Position numbers and translations under genes: made by a program. Shown here one piece after another: positions 1-9,507 of a stretch of DNA of 64,000 bases (within the stretch, counting starts at the first letter, position 1; each line of letters starts with the position of its first letter). Location of the stretch: assembly GCF_042408735.1 (NCBI RefSeq), contig NZ_JBHOQV010000187.1, forward strand, positions 62,001 through 126,000, given 5' to 3'. The notes beneath the pieces are model-generated. The model made no database searches. It had not been told where the DNA came from and saw nothing but the letters and a program-made list of their open reading frames with translations. The DNA is from Thermogemmatispora sp042408735 (GTDB lineage: Bacteria; Chloroflexota; Ktedonobacteria; Ktedonobacterales; Ktedonobacteraceae).

Positions 1-2
1 CC

Positions 3-539
3 TGCTACGAGCGCGCCCTGAGCATTCAGCAGGCCCTGGGTGACCAGCACGATGCGGCGGTGACGCTGGTCAACATGGGCGAGCTGTACCGCAGTATGGG
101 GGCCCTTCAACAGGCCCAGACCTATTTTGAACAGGCCCTGCTCCTCAATCGTCAGCTAGCCGACCCCGACCCCGAGATCGAGTGTGTCGCTCTCCATAAT
201 CTGGGACTGCTCTGCCAGACTCAGAAGCAGTATCAGCAGGCTCTCAGCTACTATCAGCAATCGCTGAAGCTGGCCCTACGGACGCAGGAGCGCTACGATA
301 TCGGCATGATTGTCACCAACATAGGCATGCTGCTTTATGAGCAGGGAAGGCAAGTCGAGGGCCTGGCCTTGCTCTTCTTCGCCGTCCAGTGGCGCCAGGC
401 CCTGCAGGACCCCACCGTGAGCACAGTCGAGCTATTTCTGAGCACGCTGGAGCAGCGCCTGGGGACTGAGACCTATGCCGGGCTGCGTCAGGCCGCCTTG
501 CTCCAGCAGGAACAATTGATTAACCAGCTCTTTGCCTGA
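3..539 (+). CDS. Tetratricopeptide-repeat protein, C-terminal part (start outside window)
   Basis: The reading frame is open from the first bases of the window, so the gene begins upstream. The visible 178 residues are consecutive TPR units of about 40 residues, with the usual small-residue and aromatic spacing (for example YRSMGALQQAQTYFEQAL and QKQYQQALSYYQQSLKLA), followed by a short helical tail. TPR solenoids bind proteins. In large bacterial regulators they often follow an HTH or NTPase domain, but that part is not visible, so the function cannot be given. The fold is certain; the role is open. Confidence 0.85.
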   Translation, partial: CYERALSIQQALGDQHDAAVTLVNMGELYRSMGALQQAQTYFEQALLLNRQLADPDPEIECVALHNLGLLCQTQKQYQQALSYYQQSLKLALRTQERYDIGMIVTNIGMLLYEQGRQVEGLALLFFAVQWRQALQDPTVSTVELFLSTLEQRLGTETYAGLRQAALLQQEQLINQLFA

Positions 540-1426
540 CCCGGCCTGCCTCCCGTGAAGCCAGGCGAGCCGGCAGGCAGACAGACAGACAGGCAGATCC
601 TCGCCCCCGGGACTGAAACCGCTTTAGCTTAGCCCGGCACTGGCCCAAAAGGTTTGGTCTGCAAACTTGCTGGAATAGCATGCGTTATAGTAAGTGACTA
701 CGAATCAGAAAAGTATCCCTATCCAGGGCCAGGGAGCCGACGGCCAGCACCGCCGGCGCGGCGCGATCTTGCTGAGCCTGGCCTGCAGCGGGGCCCGCCA
801 GGCAGGCTGAGGAGCGCAGGATAGGGAAGGCTATCAGGCTGTGATAGATAGATAGAAGGCCGTTAGCTGGCGCCCGTGTCCAGGGGCGGCCAGCCATAGA
901 CCATACCTCGCTTCCTGGCTCGCTGGCCGACCGGCTGGCGAACCGTTGGCCAGGAGCAGCTCCTTTCCCGGATGGATAGATTCTACCGATGCAGGGTCCA
1001 GTCAGCAGTAGGGTAGGTCGGGCTTGAATACGCGCTTTTGCTGACCAGCCTGCTCTTTCAGCGCGAGCAAGAGACATACTCTCTCCTTGCCAGCCTGCTG
1101 TTGCTATCCCACAGGATAGCCATATTTTGTGATTGCCAGAGGCAAAGAACTCACAGAAACGTTGTACCTAGCAGTACGCAGGCAGAGGGAAGGCTCCGGC
1201 AGGGAGGGAGGGCTGGTCTGACTGGAGAGGCAGACCAGCGAGCCAGCGAGATTGCAACTGCTGCTAGGAACATGGGAGAATGAGGTGAGCGGTGGCAGGG
1301 CCAGGAACGCACAAGGCTCCTGTACAGGAGTGAAGTGACCTGGAGCAGAATCGGTGCGGTGCGCGCGAGATCAGCGCACCTGCAACCAAGGCTCTCTGCC
1401 AGGAAGTTGTCAGGAAGTGAGTTTGA
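540..1426. other. Intergenic region, 887 bases
   Basis: No convincing gene is seen; the open frames on both strands have compositions unlike proteins. It starts with a short tetranucleotide tract (CAGA/CAGG type, about 570-597). A small perfect hairpin lies at 1103-1120 (arms GCTATCC and GGATAGC, 4-base loop) followed by a T-rich stretch, and may be a weak terminator or an operator. The LCP gene follows at 1427. Confidence 0.5.
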
Positions 1427-3517
1427 ATGACTGCGAAACGCCAGTTTATCAAGAACCCGGCTCAGATTCTCAATGAGCCTGTTGAGCAGGAGCCTCAGTC
1501 GGGTCTGTGGTCGCCGAACGGCGGGCAGATGGGGGGAGAAGCCGCGGCGCAGGATCAGCAGGCGGGAGCGACGGCCTCACGGTCAACAGGTTCGGGTCTC
1601 TGGCAGAAGAATCCACAGGGGGGGCCGCCGAGGCTTTCCCTGCCCGGCATTTCCGGGCAGGCGGCGCCCGCGCCCCTCTCGACGCCTGCTGGCCAGTCAC
1701 CAAACGGAACCGGCGATCTATCTCTGCCACTCTCTCAACCGGGCCTGCCGCCCTTCTCTCTGAATCAGGTTTCGTCGCATCAGACAGATGCCAATGTCCC
1801 CCTCAATCGCCTGCCCGATCTGCTGCGGCAGGGACAGGGAGCGGCCCAGCCGCCGGCTGCTCCCGCAGGACCTCTCAGCTCGCCAGGTGTGGGACCCTGG
1901 GCTGCCGCACCTGGCCTCGGCGGAGCTGGGCCCGCTATGGGGGAGGCAGGGCCAGCTCTAGCCCCCGGTCTCGCGCACTATCCTGCTCAGGGCCTGGCTT
2001 CAGGCCCTGGAACCGGACCGCTGGCTATGGGAGGTGCCATGACGGCCCCGCCGACAACGCCGGCTGCCACGCATCCTGTCTCGCTTCCGGGCTTCGGCGG
2101 CGTGCCCGCCGTGGGCAGCACGCCAGCCGTTGACTGGCCTTCCTCTGGCGGTTGGGGCGCCCCTCCTCAGCCTGTGGCCCCCCTGACCACCCCGTCCCCG
2201 CCCCGTCCAGCCAGAAAAGGCAAAGCGCGCCGACGCCGCTTCCCCCTCTGGGCGCGGATCGTGGCCGCGGTCTTTCTGGTGATCTTCCTGCTTGGGGGCG
2301 CGGCAGTAGCCTACTACTATTATGCCTTCGCCGGAACCGTCAATAATATTGTCGGCCAACAAGTGCCGCGCCTGCGTGGAGATAGCGGCTCCCGCAGCAC
2401 CCAAAGTAATAGTGGTAGCTCGATCTTGAGCGGAGGTCGCTTCAACATCCTCTTGCTCGGCAGCGATACCGACGAGAAATTCGCCGGGCACTATATCGCC
2501 CAGACGGATATCGTGGTGACCATCGATCCGGCCACCCGGAGCGTCGGCATGCTCTCGATCCCTCGCGACTTCTGGCTGCCGATTCCAGGGGTTGGGATGG
2601 GCAAGCTCGACGAAGCCTATGGCTACGGAGGCGTGGCCCTCTCGCGTGCAACGATCCATGCCGATTTCGGCATCCCCATCGACTATTATGCCTGGGTCGG
2701 CCTCGATGGCTTTGTCAAGGTGATCGATACGGTCGGCGGGGTCGATGTCGATGTTATGCACCCGATTACGGACGATACCTACCCCGACGATGTCGGCAAT
2801 ACGACGGGTGATATCCATGCCTACAAGCGTCTCTATATCGCGCCCGGGCCACAGCACCTGACCGGCCTGCAGGCCCTCGAGTACGTTCGCTCCCGCCACG
2901 CTGACCTCGTCGGCGATTTTGGTCGCTCGGCCCGCCAGCAACAGGTACTGACCCAGCTTAAGAGCAAGCTCGATAATCCTGAGATCTTCGGCAAGCTGCA
3001 AGAGATCGCCCAGGACCTGAACGGTTATGTGAAGACCGATCTCTCCCTGACTCAGGTGCTGGAGCTGATGAATTTTGCTCGTACGATCGATACGGCGAAA
3101 GTACAGCGCGTTACGCTGGGACCGCCCTATTCGCATGCCGCTACTGTGACGCGTAATGGCCAGTCTGTCGATGTGGAGATCCCCAATTGCGACGCTTTGC
3201 TGCCGGTAATCGCCAAGATGTTCGCTTTGGGGGATAAGGCGCTGTGCAATATTGGAACTGCCAGCAGCGGCGCTCCCTCGACTGTGGCTCAGGCGACAAG
3301 TCAGGCCAGCAACAGTGCGGTCGCTGCTGTCCAGACTTCCCCGGCTGTGGCCGAGAGTGTCTCTGGCAGCAATCCGCTCTCGACCGCTGGCCAGATGGCC
3401 AATCTCGGTCTGATGAGCCTGCAGGGCGGAAGCAGCGATCGCCTCTTAGGCATACGCAGCCTCCTTGACCTGATGCTGGCGGTGGTCTGTGAGTCGCTGG
3501 ATGCCTCCAGAGTCTAA
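1427..3517 (+). CDS. LytR-CpsA-Psr (LCP) family protein
   Basis: LCP enzymes move undecaprenyl-linked polymers such as teichoic acids or polysaccharides onto peptidoglycan on the outer face of the membrane. Residues 1-270 are a long Pro/Gly/Ala-rich cytoplasmic region, followed by a basic stop (KGKARRRRF), one membrane helix at about 278-300, and the LCP domain at about 338-515. Visible LCP hallmarks are ILLLGSDTD, the SIPRD motif with its conserved Arg and Asp, and the YVRSRHAD...GRSARQQ segment with the arginines that bind the polyprenyl pyrophosphate. A Ser/Ala-rich tail follows. At 696 residues it is longer than most LCP proteins because of the disordered N-terminus. The ATG start has a GGAAGTGAG-type site just upstream. 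Confidence 0.92.
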   Translation: MTAKRQFIKNPAQILNEPVEQEPQSGLWSPNGGQMGGEAAAQDQQAGATASRSTGSGLWQKNPQGGPPRLSLPGISGQAAPAPLSTPAGQSPNGTGDLSLPLSQPGLPPFSLNQVSSHQTDANVPLNRLPDLLRQGQGAAQPPAAPAGPLSSPGVGPWAAAPGLGGAGPAMGEAGPALAPGLAHYPAQGLASGPGTGPLAMGGAMTAPPTTPAATHPVSLPGFGGVPAVGSTPAVDWPSSGGWGAPPQPVAPLTTPSPPRPARKGKARRRRFPLWARIVAAVFLVIFLLGGAAVAYYYYAFAGTVNNIVGQQVPRLRGDSGSRSTQSNSGSSILSGGRFNILLLGSDTDEKFAGHYIAQTDIVVTIDPATRSVGMLSIPRDFWLPIPGVGMGKLDEAYGYGGVALSRATIHADFGIPIDYYAWVGLDGFVKVIDTVGGVDVDVMHPITDDTYPDDVGNTTGDIHAYKRLYIAPGPQHLTGLQALEYVRSRHADLVGDFGRSARQQQVLTQLKSKLDNPEIFGKLQEIAQDLNGYVKTDLSLTQVLELMNFARTIDTAKVQRVTLGPPYSHAATVTRNGQSVDVEIPNCDALLPVIAKMFALGDKALCNIGTASSGAPSTVAQATSQASNSAVAAVQTSPAVAESVSGSNPLSTAGQMANLGLMSLQGGSSDRLLGIRSLLDLMLAVVCESLDASRV

Positions 3518-4072
3518 CCTGGCCAATGGGCGAGTGAGGAGGATTCCAGGGCTGCCCTGCCGCCTTGTCCTGGAAGGGGGCAGGCTGACCGCCAGGCGGA
3601 GCGCTGTCTTTGCCGTGCCCTGGCTCGCCTTGTCTCTCTGGCAGACCGGCGAGACAAGGCGAGCGACTCTGACTATTCATATAGATAGATGAAGGGGCCT
3701 GGCTGGGAGAGAGGAGAGCGGGGTCAGTCCGCGGAGTCCGCGGAGTCCACGCGCCTGCTGGCTCCTGCTTCCCTGAGGCTGTCCACATTCTTTCTTCCTC
3801 CCACCCCAGACGGAGTGCAGCCTGCCGCTCGCTGACACCGGCCTTGCTCCACGAGCGGAGCGGCTGCGGCTGAGCGGACAGAGAAAAGAGAGGGTGAGGG
3901 CAGGCAGTGGCAGGAGATAGAGCGAGGGCTGACTGACCCGCCGCTCCCTTCTCTTTCCCTCCACGCCTCGGGCCGGGCTGGGCCGGTATGGCCCTTATCT
4001 GCCTACCCACCTACCTCTCGAGCTACTCTAGCTACGTACGAGCGAGCCGACCGGAGAAGAGAAAGAAGAGCG
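3518..4072. other. Intergenic region, 555 bases
   Basis: No gene is supported. A 9-base tandem repeat (GCGGAGTCC units) lies near 3730-3749. The region probably holds the end of the LCP transcript and the promoter of the lipoprotein gene, but no clear -35/-10 pair was found. Confidence 0.4.
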
Positions 4073-5278
4073 ATGAAGAAGCACAGCATCTCATGGCGCC
4101 TGGCCATCTTGCTGTCAAGCCTGGTGGTCCTGCTGCAGGGCTGTCTCTGGTTTGGAGGCAGCAACAACAACTTCAAGCAGACCACCGTTGGGAACCGCCA
4201 GGTAGGAGTCAACGAGAATCCGAACCTTTTCAAAGGAAAGATCTACTTTACCATCGACCATAACCTGTGGGTGCTGGATGGAGCCAGCAATAGCCTGAAG
4301 CAATTGACCAAGGGCCAGACCGTGAGCGATCCGGCGGTCTCGCCCGACGGCAAGTGGATAGCCTTCACAGTGCGCTTCAAAAACTACTCCAATATCGAGT
4401 ACATGTCGGTCAACGGCGGCCCGTGGCACATGCTGCTTGATGGCAATGGCCACTACTACTTTGTACCGGGCCTGGATGTTCCCAAGGACGATTTCAAGTG
4501 GAACGCCCAGCCGCGCTGGGCGCCCGACAGCAAGCACCTGCTCTTTCTGAGCGACTTCCAGAAGGAAAACTGGTATCAGTACACGCACTACGACGCGCCG
4601 GTGCTCGACCTGCAGATCTATGAGATGTCGATTGACGAGCCTAACAACTACAACGCCGTTCAGGATGTGGCCTATGCCTATGTGGGCGATGGCGGCAACA
4701 GTGATCCGAGCTTCCGTCCGGGACACTCTGACCAGATTATTTACACCCACTACGCCTACGATGACACGCGCACGCAGCAGGTGATCCAGCTGTTCATGGA
4801 GGACCCCAACGAAATTGCCCGTAAGCCCCACGGCACCTACTATCCCGGGCTGCCGGGTTTCGATCCGGGCATCGCCATCACTCCCGCGGACGTGCAGTGT
4901 CTGCAGCCAGCCTTCTCGCCGGACGGTAACACCATTGCCTACATCCGGCGAGAAAAAGACGGGCAGATGGGCCTCTATGTCATGCCCACACCCGAGGGCG
5001 TCACCACCAATCCAAACGATCCAACGGTAGAAAAGAAGGCTCTGGAGCCATACCAGCAGTCGAAGCTGCTCGTCAAAGGGCAGTTTGTCAGCCAGCCCGT
5101 CTGGTCGCCGGACGGACGAGCGATCGCCTACTTATTCTACTCCAACCAGGAGTTCAACCTCTGGCTCCTCAAGCTCAATTACGACCAGAAGACCAAGACC
5201 TACAGTCCCGCTGGCAGTCCGATCCAGCTCACCAGCGGTGGAGTGGATGGCGATTCTCACCCATTCTGGACGGCCTGA
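4073..5278 (+). CDS. TolB-like PD40 beta-propeller lipoprotein
   Basis: The first 23 residues form a lipoprotein signal peptide (MKKHSIS, hydrophobic core, lipobox LQGC), so the mature protein should be lipid-anchored outside the cytoplasmic membrane. The rest is a WD40-like propeller with PD40 blades: AVSPDGKWIAF near residue 90, RWAPDSKHLLFLSD near 150, FRPGHSDQIIY near 205, FSPDGNTIAYIRR near 280 and WSPDGRAIAYLFY near 345. The propeller probably binds protein or carbohydrate; no catalytic domain is attached. The start at 4073 follows a GAAAGAAGAG purine stretch. It lies upstream of a kinase in the same direction, separated by 90 bases. Confidence 0.88.
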   Translation: MKKHSISWRLAILLSSLVVLLQGCLWFGGSNNNFKQTTVGNRQVGVNENPNLFKGKIYFTIDHNLWVLDGASNSLKQLTKGQTVSDPAVSPDGKWIAFTVRFKNYSNIEYMSVNGGPWHMLLDGNGHYYFVPGLDVPKDDFKWNAQPRWAPDSKHLLFLSDFQKENWYQYTHYDAPVLDLQIYEMSIDEPNNYNAVQDVAYAYVGDGGNSDPSFRPGHSDQIIYTHYAYDDTRTQQVIQLFMEDPNEIARKPHGTYYPGLPGFDPGIAITPADVQCLQPAFSPDGNTIAYIRREKDGQMGLYVMPTPEGVTTNPNDPTVEKKALEPYQQSKLLVKGQFVSQPVWSPDGRAIAYLFYSNQEFNLWLLKLNYDQKTKTYSPAGSPIQLTSGGVDGDSHPFWTA

Positions 5279-5290
5279 GTGTTTTGATGA

Positions 5291-5314
5291 TATACTTACC
5301 CTGCGCACTATACT
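5291..5314 (+). promoter_or_regulatory. Candidate -10 elements upstream of the kinase
   Basis: Two TATACT hexamers lie at 5291-5296 and 5309-5314, 54-78 bases before the kinase start. No good -35 is seen for either, so this is a weak promoter call. Confidence 0.35.
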
Positions 5315-5368
5315 GGGAACAAATAGCCATCCTTGATATCACCTTGCCGGGGGATCTGAGGTAGAGCA

Positions 5369-6334
5369 TTGAGTCATCTGGAAGGCACGCTCATCGCGGG
5401 ACGCTACGAGATTCGCGAGCACATTGCTACCGGCGGCATGGCCAGCGTCTTCAAGACCTGGGACCATCGCGTGGAGCGGATTGTCGCCATCAAGGTGCTG
5501 CGCTCGCTCGACAAGAACGATCTGCGCGCCGTGGAGCGCTTCCGCCGGGAGGCGCGCGCGGCGGCGGCTCTGGCCCACCCCAATGCGGTAACCATCTACG
5601 ATTTTGTCGAGGAGGGTGGGCAGTATTTCCTGGTGATGGAGTATATTCAAGGCCCAACGCTGAAGCAGTTGATCACTCAGCGCCGCCGCCTGCAGGTGCG
5701 CGAAGCCTTTGAAATCGCCTGCCAGGTCTGCTCGGTGCTGCAGGTGGCCCACGCCCGCGGCTTTATCCACCGCGATATCAAACCACAGAATATTATGCTG
5801 ACCTGGAACGGCCTGACGCCGCTCTCCAATGACCTGAGCAGCGGCCTCTGGGTCAAGCTGACCGATTTCGGGATCGTGCGCGTGGCGGAGGACGCCGGGC
5901 TGACCAATAGCGGCATCGTGCTCGGTACGGCCGATTATCTGTCGCCGGAGCAGGCGCGCGGCGAGACGCTGACGGCCTCATCCGATCTCTACTCGCTCGG
6001 GGTCGTGCTCTTCGAGATGCTGGCCGGGCGCCCACCGTTTGTGGGACCAACTGCGGTCTCGATCGCTATGCAGCATGCCTCTACCAATCCCCCGCTGCTG
6101 CGCCAATTCAATCCCTCATTGCCGGTCAGCGTCGAGCGCGTTGTGATGCGCGCGCTGGAGAAGGAGCCAGAGGAGCGCTTCCATTCGGCCATCGAGCTAC
6201 AGCAGGCCTTGCGGGCCTGCCTGCGTGAGCTGGTGCAGCAGGGCCATCCGGCAGTGGCCTCTCCCTGGCAGGGCCTGGCCTCTCCCGCTGGGGGAGGAGG
6301 CCCTTTGTTCCCACCCCAGCGTCAGTATCCCTGA
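5369..6334 (+). CDS. Hanks-type serine/threonine protein kinase, cytoplasmic
   Basis: A complete PknB-like kinase domain fills residues 10-275. It shows the glycine loop (IATGGMASVF), the VAIK lysine near residue 40, the catalytic loop HRDIKPQN near 133, the TDFG magnesium motif near 165, and the activation-segment end GTADYLSPEQARGE. No membrane helix or PASTA domain follows; only a short Pro/Gly tail is present, so the protein is a soluble kinase of 321 residues. The start is a TTG at 5369, chosen because a GAGGTAGAG site sits just upstream and the kinase fold begins immediately afterwards. Substrate unknown. Confidence 0.93.
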   Translation: MSHLEGTLIAGRYEIREHIATGGMASVFKTWDHRVERIVAIKVLRSLDKNDLRAVERFRREARAAAALAHPNAVTIYDFVEEGGQYFLVMEYIQGPTLKQLITQRRRLQVREAFEIACQVCSVLQVAHARGFIHRDIKPQNIMLTWNGLTPLSNDLSSGLWVKLTDFGIVRVAEDAGLTNSGIVLGTADYLSPEQARGETLTASSDLYSLGVVLFEMLAGRPPFVGPTAVSIAMQHASTNPPLLRQFNPSLPVSVERVVMRALEKEPEERFHSAIELQQALRACLRELVQQGHPAVASPWQGLASPAGGGGPLFPPQRQYP

Positions 6335-6427
6335 AGACGATTGGTCCCATCGGTATCATACTCTTAGAAGAGAAGCTGGATAAGAAGGAGGGGCGCTCGC
6401 TCGGGCGTCCGCTGTTGGCATTGCTCT

Positions 6428-6826
6428 ATGGAACGAACGAAGATTACTACCGCTAGCGCACCCGCCGCCATCGGACCGTACAGTCAGGCGATCCGCTGCG
6501 GCCAGTTGATCTATACCTCTGGTCAGATTGCCCTTGATCCAGCCAGCGGCGAGCTGGTGGGCGACGATGTGGCTGCCCAGACCCATCGCGTCTTGCAGAA
6601 CCTGCAGGCCGTGCTGCAGGCGGCCGGTAGCTCGCTGGCGCGCGTGGTCAAGACGACCGTCTTTCTGACGCGCATGAGTGACTTCCAGGCGATGAACGCG
6701 GTCTACGCGACCTATTTCCCCGAACCGGCGCCGGCGCGCTCGACGGTGGCCGTGGCCGAACTTCCGCGTCAGGCTCTGGTCGAGATCGAGTGTGTGGCAC
6801 TCGCTGAGGACCAGGCGGGAGAGTGA
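6428..6826 (+). CDS. ridA: RidA family enamine/imine deaminase
   Basis: RidA proteins hydrolyse reactive 2-aminoacrylate-type enamines released by PLP enzymes such as threonine dehydratase. The 132-residue length is typical. Family marks are APAAIGPYSQAI at the N-terminus, YTSGQIALDP, and the PARSTVAVAELP segment, whose arginine binds the carboxylate of the substrate. It sits five bases upstream of dnaA, so the two may be co-transcribed. No other amino-acid metabolism gene is adjacent. Confidence 0.93.
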   Translation: MERTKITTASAPAAIGPYSQAIRCGQLIYTSGQIALDPASGELVGDDVAAQTHRVLQNLQAVLQAAGSSLARVVKTTVFLTRMSDFQAMNAVYATYFPEPAPARSTVAVAELPRQALVEIECVALAEDQAGE

Positions 6827-6830
6827 GCGC

Positions 6831-8375
6831 GTGAATCCGGCCATGCTCTGGCACAGGGCGCTTCAGCGCCTGGAGCAGTTCCCTGTCGACGTTGTGGCCA
6901 GGGTCTGGCTGCGTACTGCCCGACTGATGCCCGTTGCCGCCACCTCGGCCTCCGAGGCTGCCGGAACAACGGAAACTCAAGTGCTCTCTTTCTGGCTCCT
7001 GGTCCCCGATGCCCTCGCCTGTGCCCTGATCCAACAACAGTGGCGGCCTGCAATCGAACAGGCCCTGGCCGAGCTGGTTCAGCAGCCAGTTGCGCTCAGG
7101 GTGGTGGCGGCGGATTGTGCTCCCCAGGAAGCTCGCGCCGATGAGGAGTTGGAGATGGCCGCTATGGAGGATCGCCAGCCAACAACCGAGACGTTTGCCA
7201 CTCGACATAGCCGAAATGACTCTATTCCTCCTTCTCCCTACTATGATTACGATCTGCCCAGCAAGCCACCCGCGTCTGGCGTCTATGGCGCCAGGCAGCC
7301 GGAGCCGCCGGCGGGCGGAGCGCCTTCCTGGGAGCAGGAGAGCGCGGCGGCGGTACCGAACCGACTGAATCCGCGCTATACCTTTGATGCCTTCATTGTG
7401 GGCAATAGCAATCGCCTGGCGCACGCCGCTTCCTACGCCGTAGCGGAGGCCCCTGGGGAGGCCTATAATCCCCTTTTCTTATATGGGGGGGTTGGCCTGG
7501 GAAAGACGCATCTGCTGCACGCAATTGGTCATAAGGGGGCCCAGGCTGGCCTGGCGGTGCTCTATGTCTCGTCCGAGCAGTTCACCAACGAGATCATCAA
7601 TGCCATCCGCTATCGTACCACCGAGGAGTTTCGTGCCAAGTATCGCTCGGTCGACATTCTGCTGGTCGATGATATTCAGTTTATCGCCGGCAAGGAATCG
7701 ACGGAGGAAGAGTTTTTCCACACCTTCAACAGTCTCTACGAGATGAGCAAGCAGATCGTCATCTGCAGCGATCGCCCCCCCAAGGCCATCGTGAGCCTGG
7801 AGGAGCGGTTGCGTTCGCGCTTCGAGTGGGGATTGATCGCCGATATCCAGCCGCCCGATCTGGAGACACGCATGGCCATCCTGCGCGTCAAGGCCGATAT
7901 GCTGCATTATCCGGTACCCGATGAGGTCATCGCCTATATCGCCAGCCGGGTTCAGACCAACATCCGTGAGCTGGAAGGCTGCCTCAATCGCCTGATGGCC
8001 TACCAGCAGCTGCATCGCACCGAGCTGACGCTCGATGTGGCGCGGGCCGCGATGTCTTCCCTGGGCAATGGAGCGCGCGAGGTCCAGTTGAGTGGAAGGC
8101 AGATCGCTCAGACGGTGGCCGACTACTTCCACGTCCCGCTAGAGGCCATGTGTGGCAAGCAGCGCGATAAGCAGATCGTCATCCCGCGCCAGATCGCTAT
8201 GTATCTGATTCGCCAGGAGACTCAGCTCTCGCTGCTGGAAATCGGTCAGCTCTTCGGGGGGCGCGACCACAGCACGGTGCTGCATGCCTGCGAGAAGATC
8301 GAGCGAGCTATGCAGCTTGATCCCGGCCTGCGCCGCGACGTGGTCGCCATTCGCGAACTGTTGCTGCCGCGCTAG
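6831..8375 (+). CDS. dnaA: Chromosomal replication initiator DnaA
   Basis: All four DnaA domains are visible in 514 residues. Domain I (about 5-85) begins LWHRALQRLEQ, and a Pro/acidic linker (90-170) follows. The AAA+ ATPase has Walker A GGVGLGKTH near residue 218, Walker B LLVDDIQF near 280, and RSRFEWGL. The C-terminal DNA-binding domain carries the DnaA signature FGGRDHSTVLHACEKI near 476-492. The start is taken as GTG 6831 because GGGAGAG lies 6-7 bases upstream and domain I begins right after; ATG 6843 is an alternative. The context is odd: no dnaN, recF, gyrB or rpmH is adjacent, and no cluster of TTATCCACA boxes was seen nearby. Confidence 0.93.
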   Translation: MNPAMLWHRALQRLEQFPVDVVARVWLRTARLMPVAATSASEAAGTTETQVLSFWLLVPDALACALIQQQWRPAIEQALAELVQQPVALRVVAADCAPQEARADEELEMAAMEDRQPTTETFATRHSRNDSIPPSPYYDYDLPSKPPASGVYGARQPEPPAGGAPSWEQESAAAVPNRLNPRYTFDAFIVGNSNRLAHAASYAVAEAPGEAYNPLFLYGGVGLGKTHLLHAIGHKGAQAGLAVLYVSSEQFTNEIINAIRYRTTEEFRAKYRSVDILLVDDIQFIAGKESTEEEFFHTFNSLYEMSKQIVICSDRPPKAIVSLEERLRSRFEWGLIADIQPPDLETRMAILRVKADMLHYPVPDEVIAYIASRVQTNIRELEGCLNRLMAYQQLHRTELTLDVARAAMSSLGNGAREVQLSGRQIAQTVADYFHVPLEAMCGKQRDKQIVIPRQIAMYLIRQETQLSLLEIGQLFGGRDHSTVLHACEKIERAMQLDPGLRRDVVAIRELLLPR

Positions 8376-8451
8376 TCGCCTTGCGGGCCGATTGCCTGTT
8401 CTACCTGTTGTCCTTGCTTGTGCTTTGCCGAACGGTGTGAGTAAAAGATAT

Positions 8452-9252
8452 ATGTTGCCCTATACGACCTATCTGATCGACCTGGACGGCGTGGTTTACC
8501 GTGGGAATGAGTTGCTGCCGGGCGCGCGCGAGTTTGTGCAGTGGCTGGAGACCAACGGTAAGAAGTATATCTTTTTGACGAATAACTCGTTCGCGACCGG
8601 GGCGCAGATTCTGGCGAAGCTGGAGCGCCTGGGCATTCCGGCGACGCCCGAGCATTTGATGAGCGCGGGCCAGGCGGCCATGCAGAATATCGCCCGTCGG
8701 CTGCCTGGGGCGCGTGTCTATATTGTGGGCGAGCAGCCGCTGGTGGAGCTGGCACAGGAGTATGGCCTGACGGTGGTCGAGGTGGATGCGGAGGAGGCGG
8801 ATGTGGTGCTGGTCGGCCTGGATCGCTTTTTCGATTATAGCAAGCTGACCTGTGCGGTGCGCATTGTGCTGGCGGGGGCGCTCTTTATTACCATCAATCG
8901 CGATCCGTTGCTGCCGATCGCCGGCGGTGGCTTTCTGCCGGGCTGTGGAACCCTGGCGGCGGCCATCGAGGCCGGTACTGGCGTGACGCCGGAGGTGGTG
9001 GGCAAGCCGGAGCCGATGCTCTTGCAGGAGGCGATGGAGCGCCTGGGCAGTAAGCCGGAGGAGACGGTGATGATCGGCGATGGCCTGGATGTAGATATTC
9101 TGGCCGGCCAGGCCGCCGGGACGCACACTATTCTGGTCCTCTCGGGCCGCAACAATCGGGCCGATATCGAGGTCTCGCCCATTAAACCCGAGCACGTCTA
9201 CGAGGACCTGGCCGACCTGCTGCGCCAACTACAGCAGGTGAAGTCTAGCTAG
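8452..9252 (+). CDS. HAD-superfamily IIA phosphatase (NagD/phosphoglycolate phosphatase-like)
   Basis: Class IIA HAD hydrolases dephosphorylate small metabolites. The protein has motif I DLDGVVYRG near residue 10 with the nucleophile Asp and the second Asp, motif II LTNNS near 43, the KPEP lysine near 185, and the motif IV region GDGLDVDI near 208. The cap domain lies between motifs II and III, as expected. At 266 residues the length is normal. ATG 8452 was chosen; GTG 8437 in the same frame is also possible and would add five residues. It follows dnaA by 76 bases. The substrate cannot be read from sequence. Confidence 0.88.
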   Translation: MLPYTTYLIDLDGVVYRGNELLPGAREFVQWLETNGKKYIFLTNNSFATGAQILAKLERLGIPATPEHLMSAGQAAMQNIARRLPGARVYIVGEQPLVELAQEYGLTVVEVDAEEADVVLVGLDRFFDYSKLTCAVRIVLAGALFITINRDPLLPIAGGGFLPGCGTLAAAIEAGTGVTPEVVGKPEPMLLQEAMERLGSKPEETVMIGDGLDVDILAGQAAGTHTILVLSGRNNRADIEVSPIKPEHVYEDLADLLRQLQQVKSS

Positions 9253-9273
9253 GTCTGTCTCCGTGCAGCCCTT

Positions 9274-9290
9274 GGCCTTTGAACAAGGCC
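9274..9290. terminator. Short hairpin after the HAD gene
   Basis: Arms GGCCTT (9274-9279) and AAGGCC (9285-9290) form a perfect 6-base stem with a 5-base loop, 21 bases past the stop codon. There is no U-tract, so termination is only possible. Confidence 0.3.
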
Positions 9291-9507
9291 CGCGCCCGCA
9301 ATCTCTGTTCCTGGGATCATATCCCTAATGTCACAGGGCCAGCACAGTGGTGATGAGGAAGGAAGGCAAGCCATCCCTGAGCCGTCCTCTTGAAGCGAAC
9401 AGCTTCAGAGAGAAGAGATATTGGGATCTGTTTGTCCAGCCTATTCGAGCGTGTGCGCTCTCAACCGATACTCGGACAGGGGCAGCGTGCAGGGACTGAC
9501 CTTACAC

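Noticed and set aside
685..1283. Two small frames in the first intergenic region
   Set aside because: Low-complexity composition and no ribosome site or known domain.
2000..3136. Minus-strand frame of 378 codons over the LCP gene
   Set aside because: Antisense shadow; the LCP frame carries the family motifs.
5776..5790. DnaA-box-like TTTATCCACC upstream of dnaA
   Set aside because: It is the coding sequence for the conserved FIHRD motif of the kinase and is a single imperfect match.
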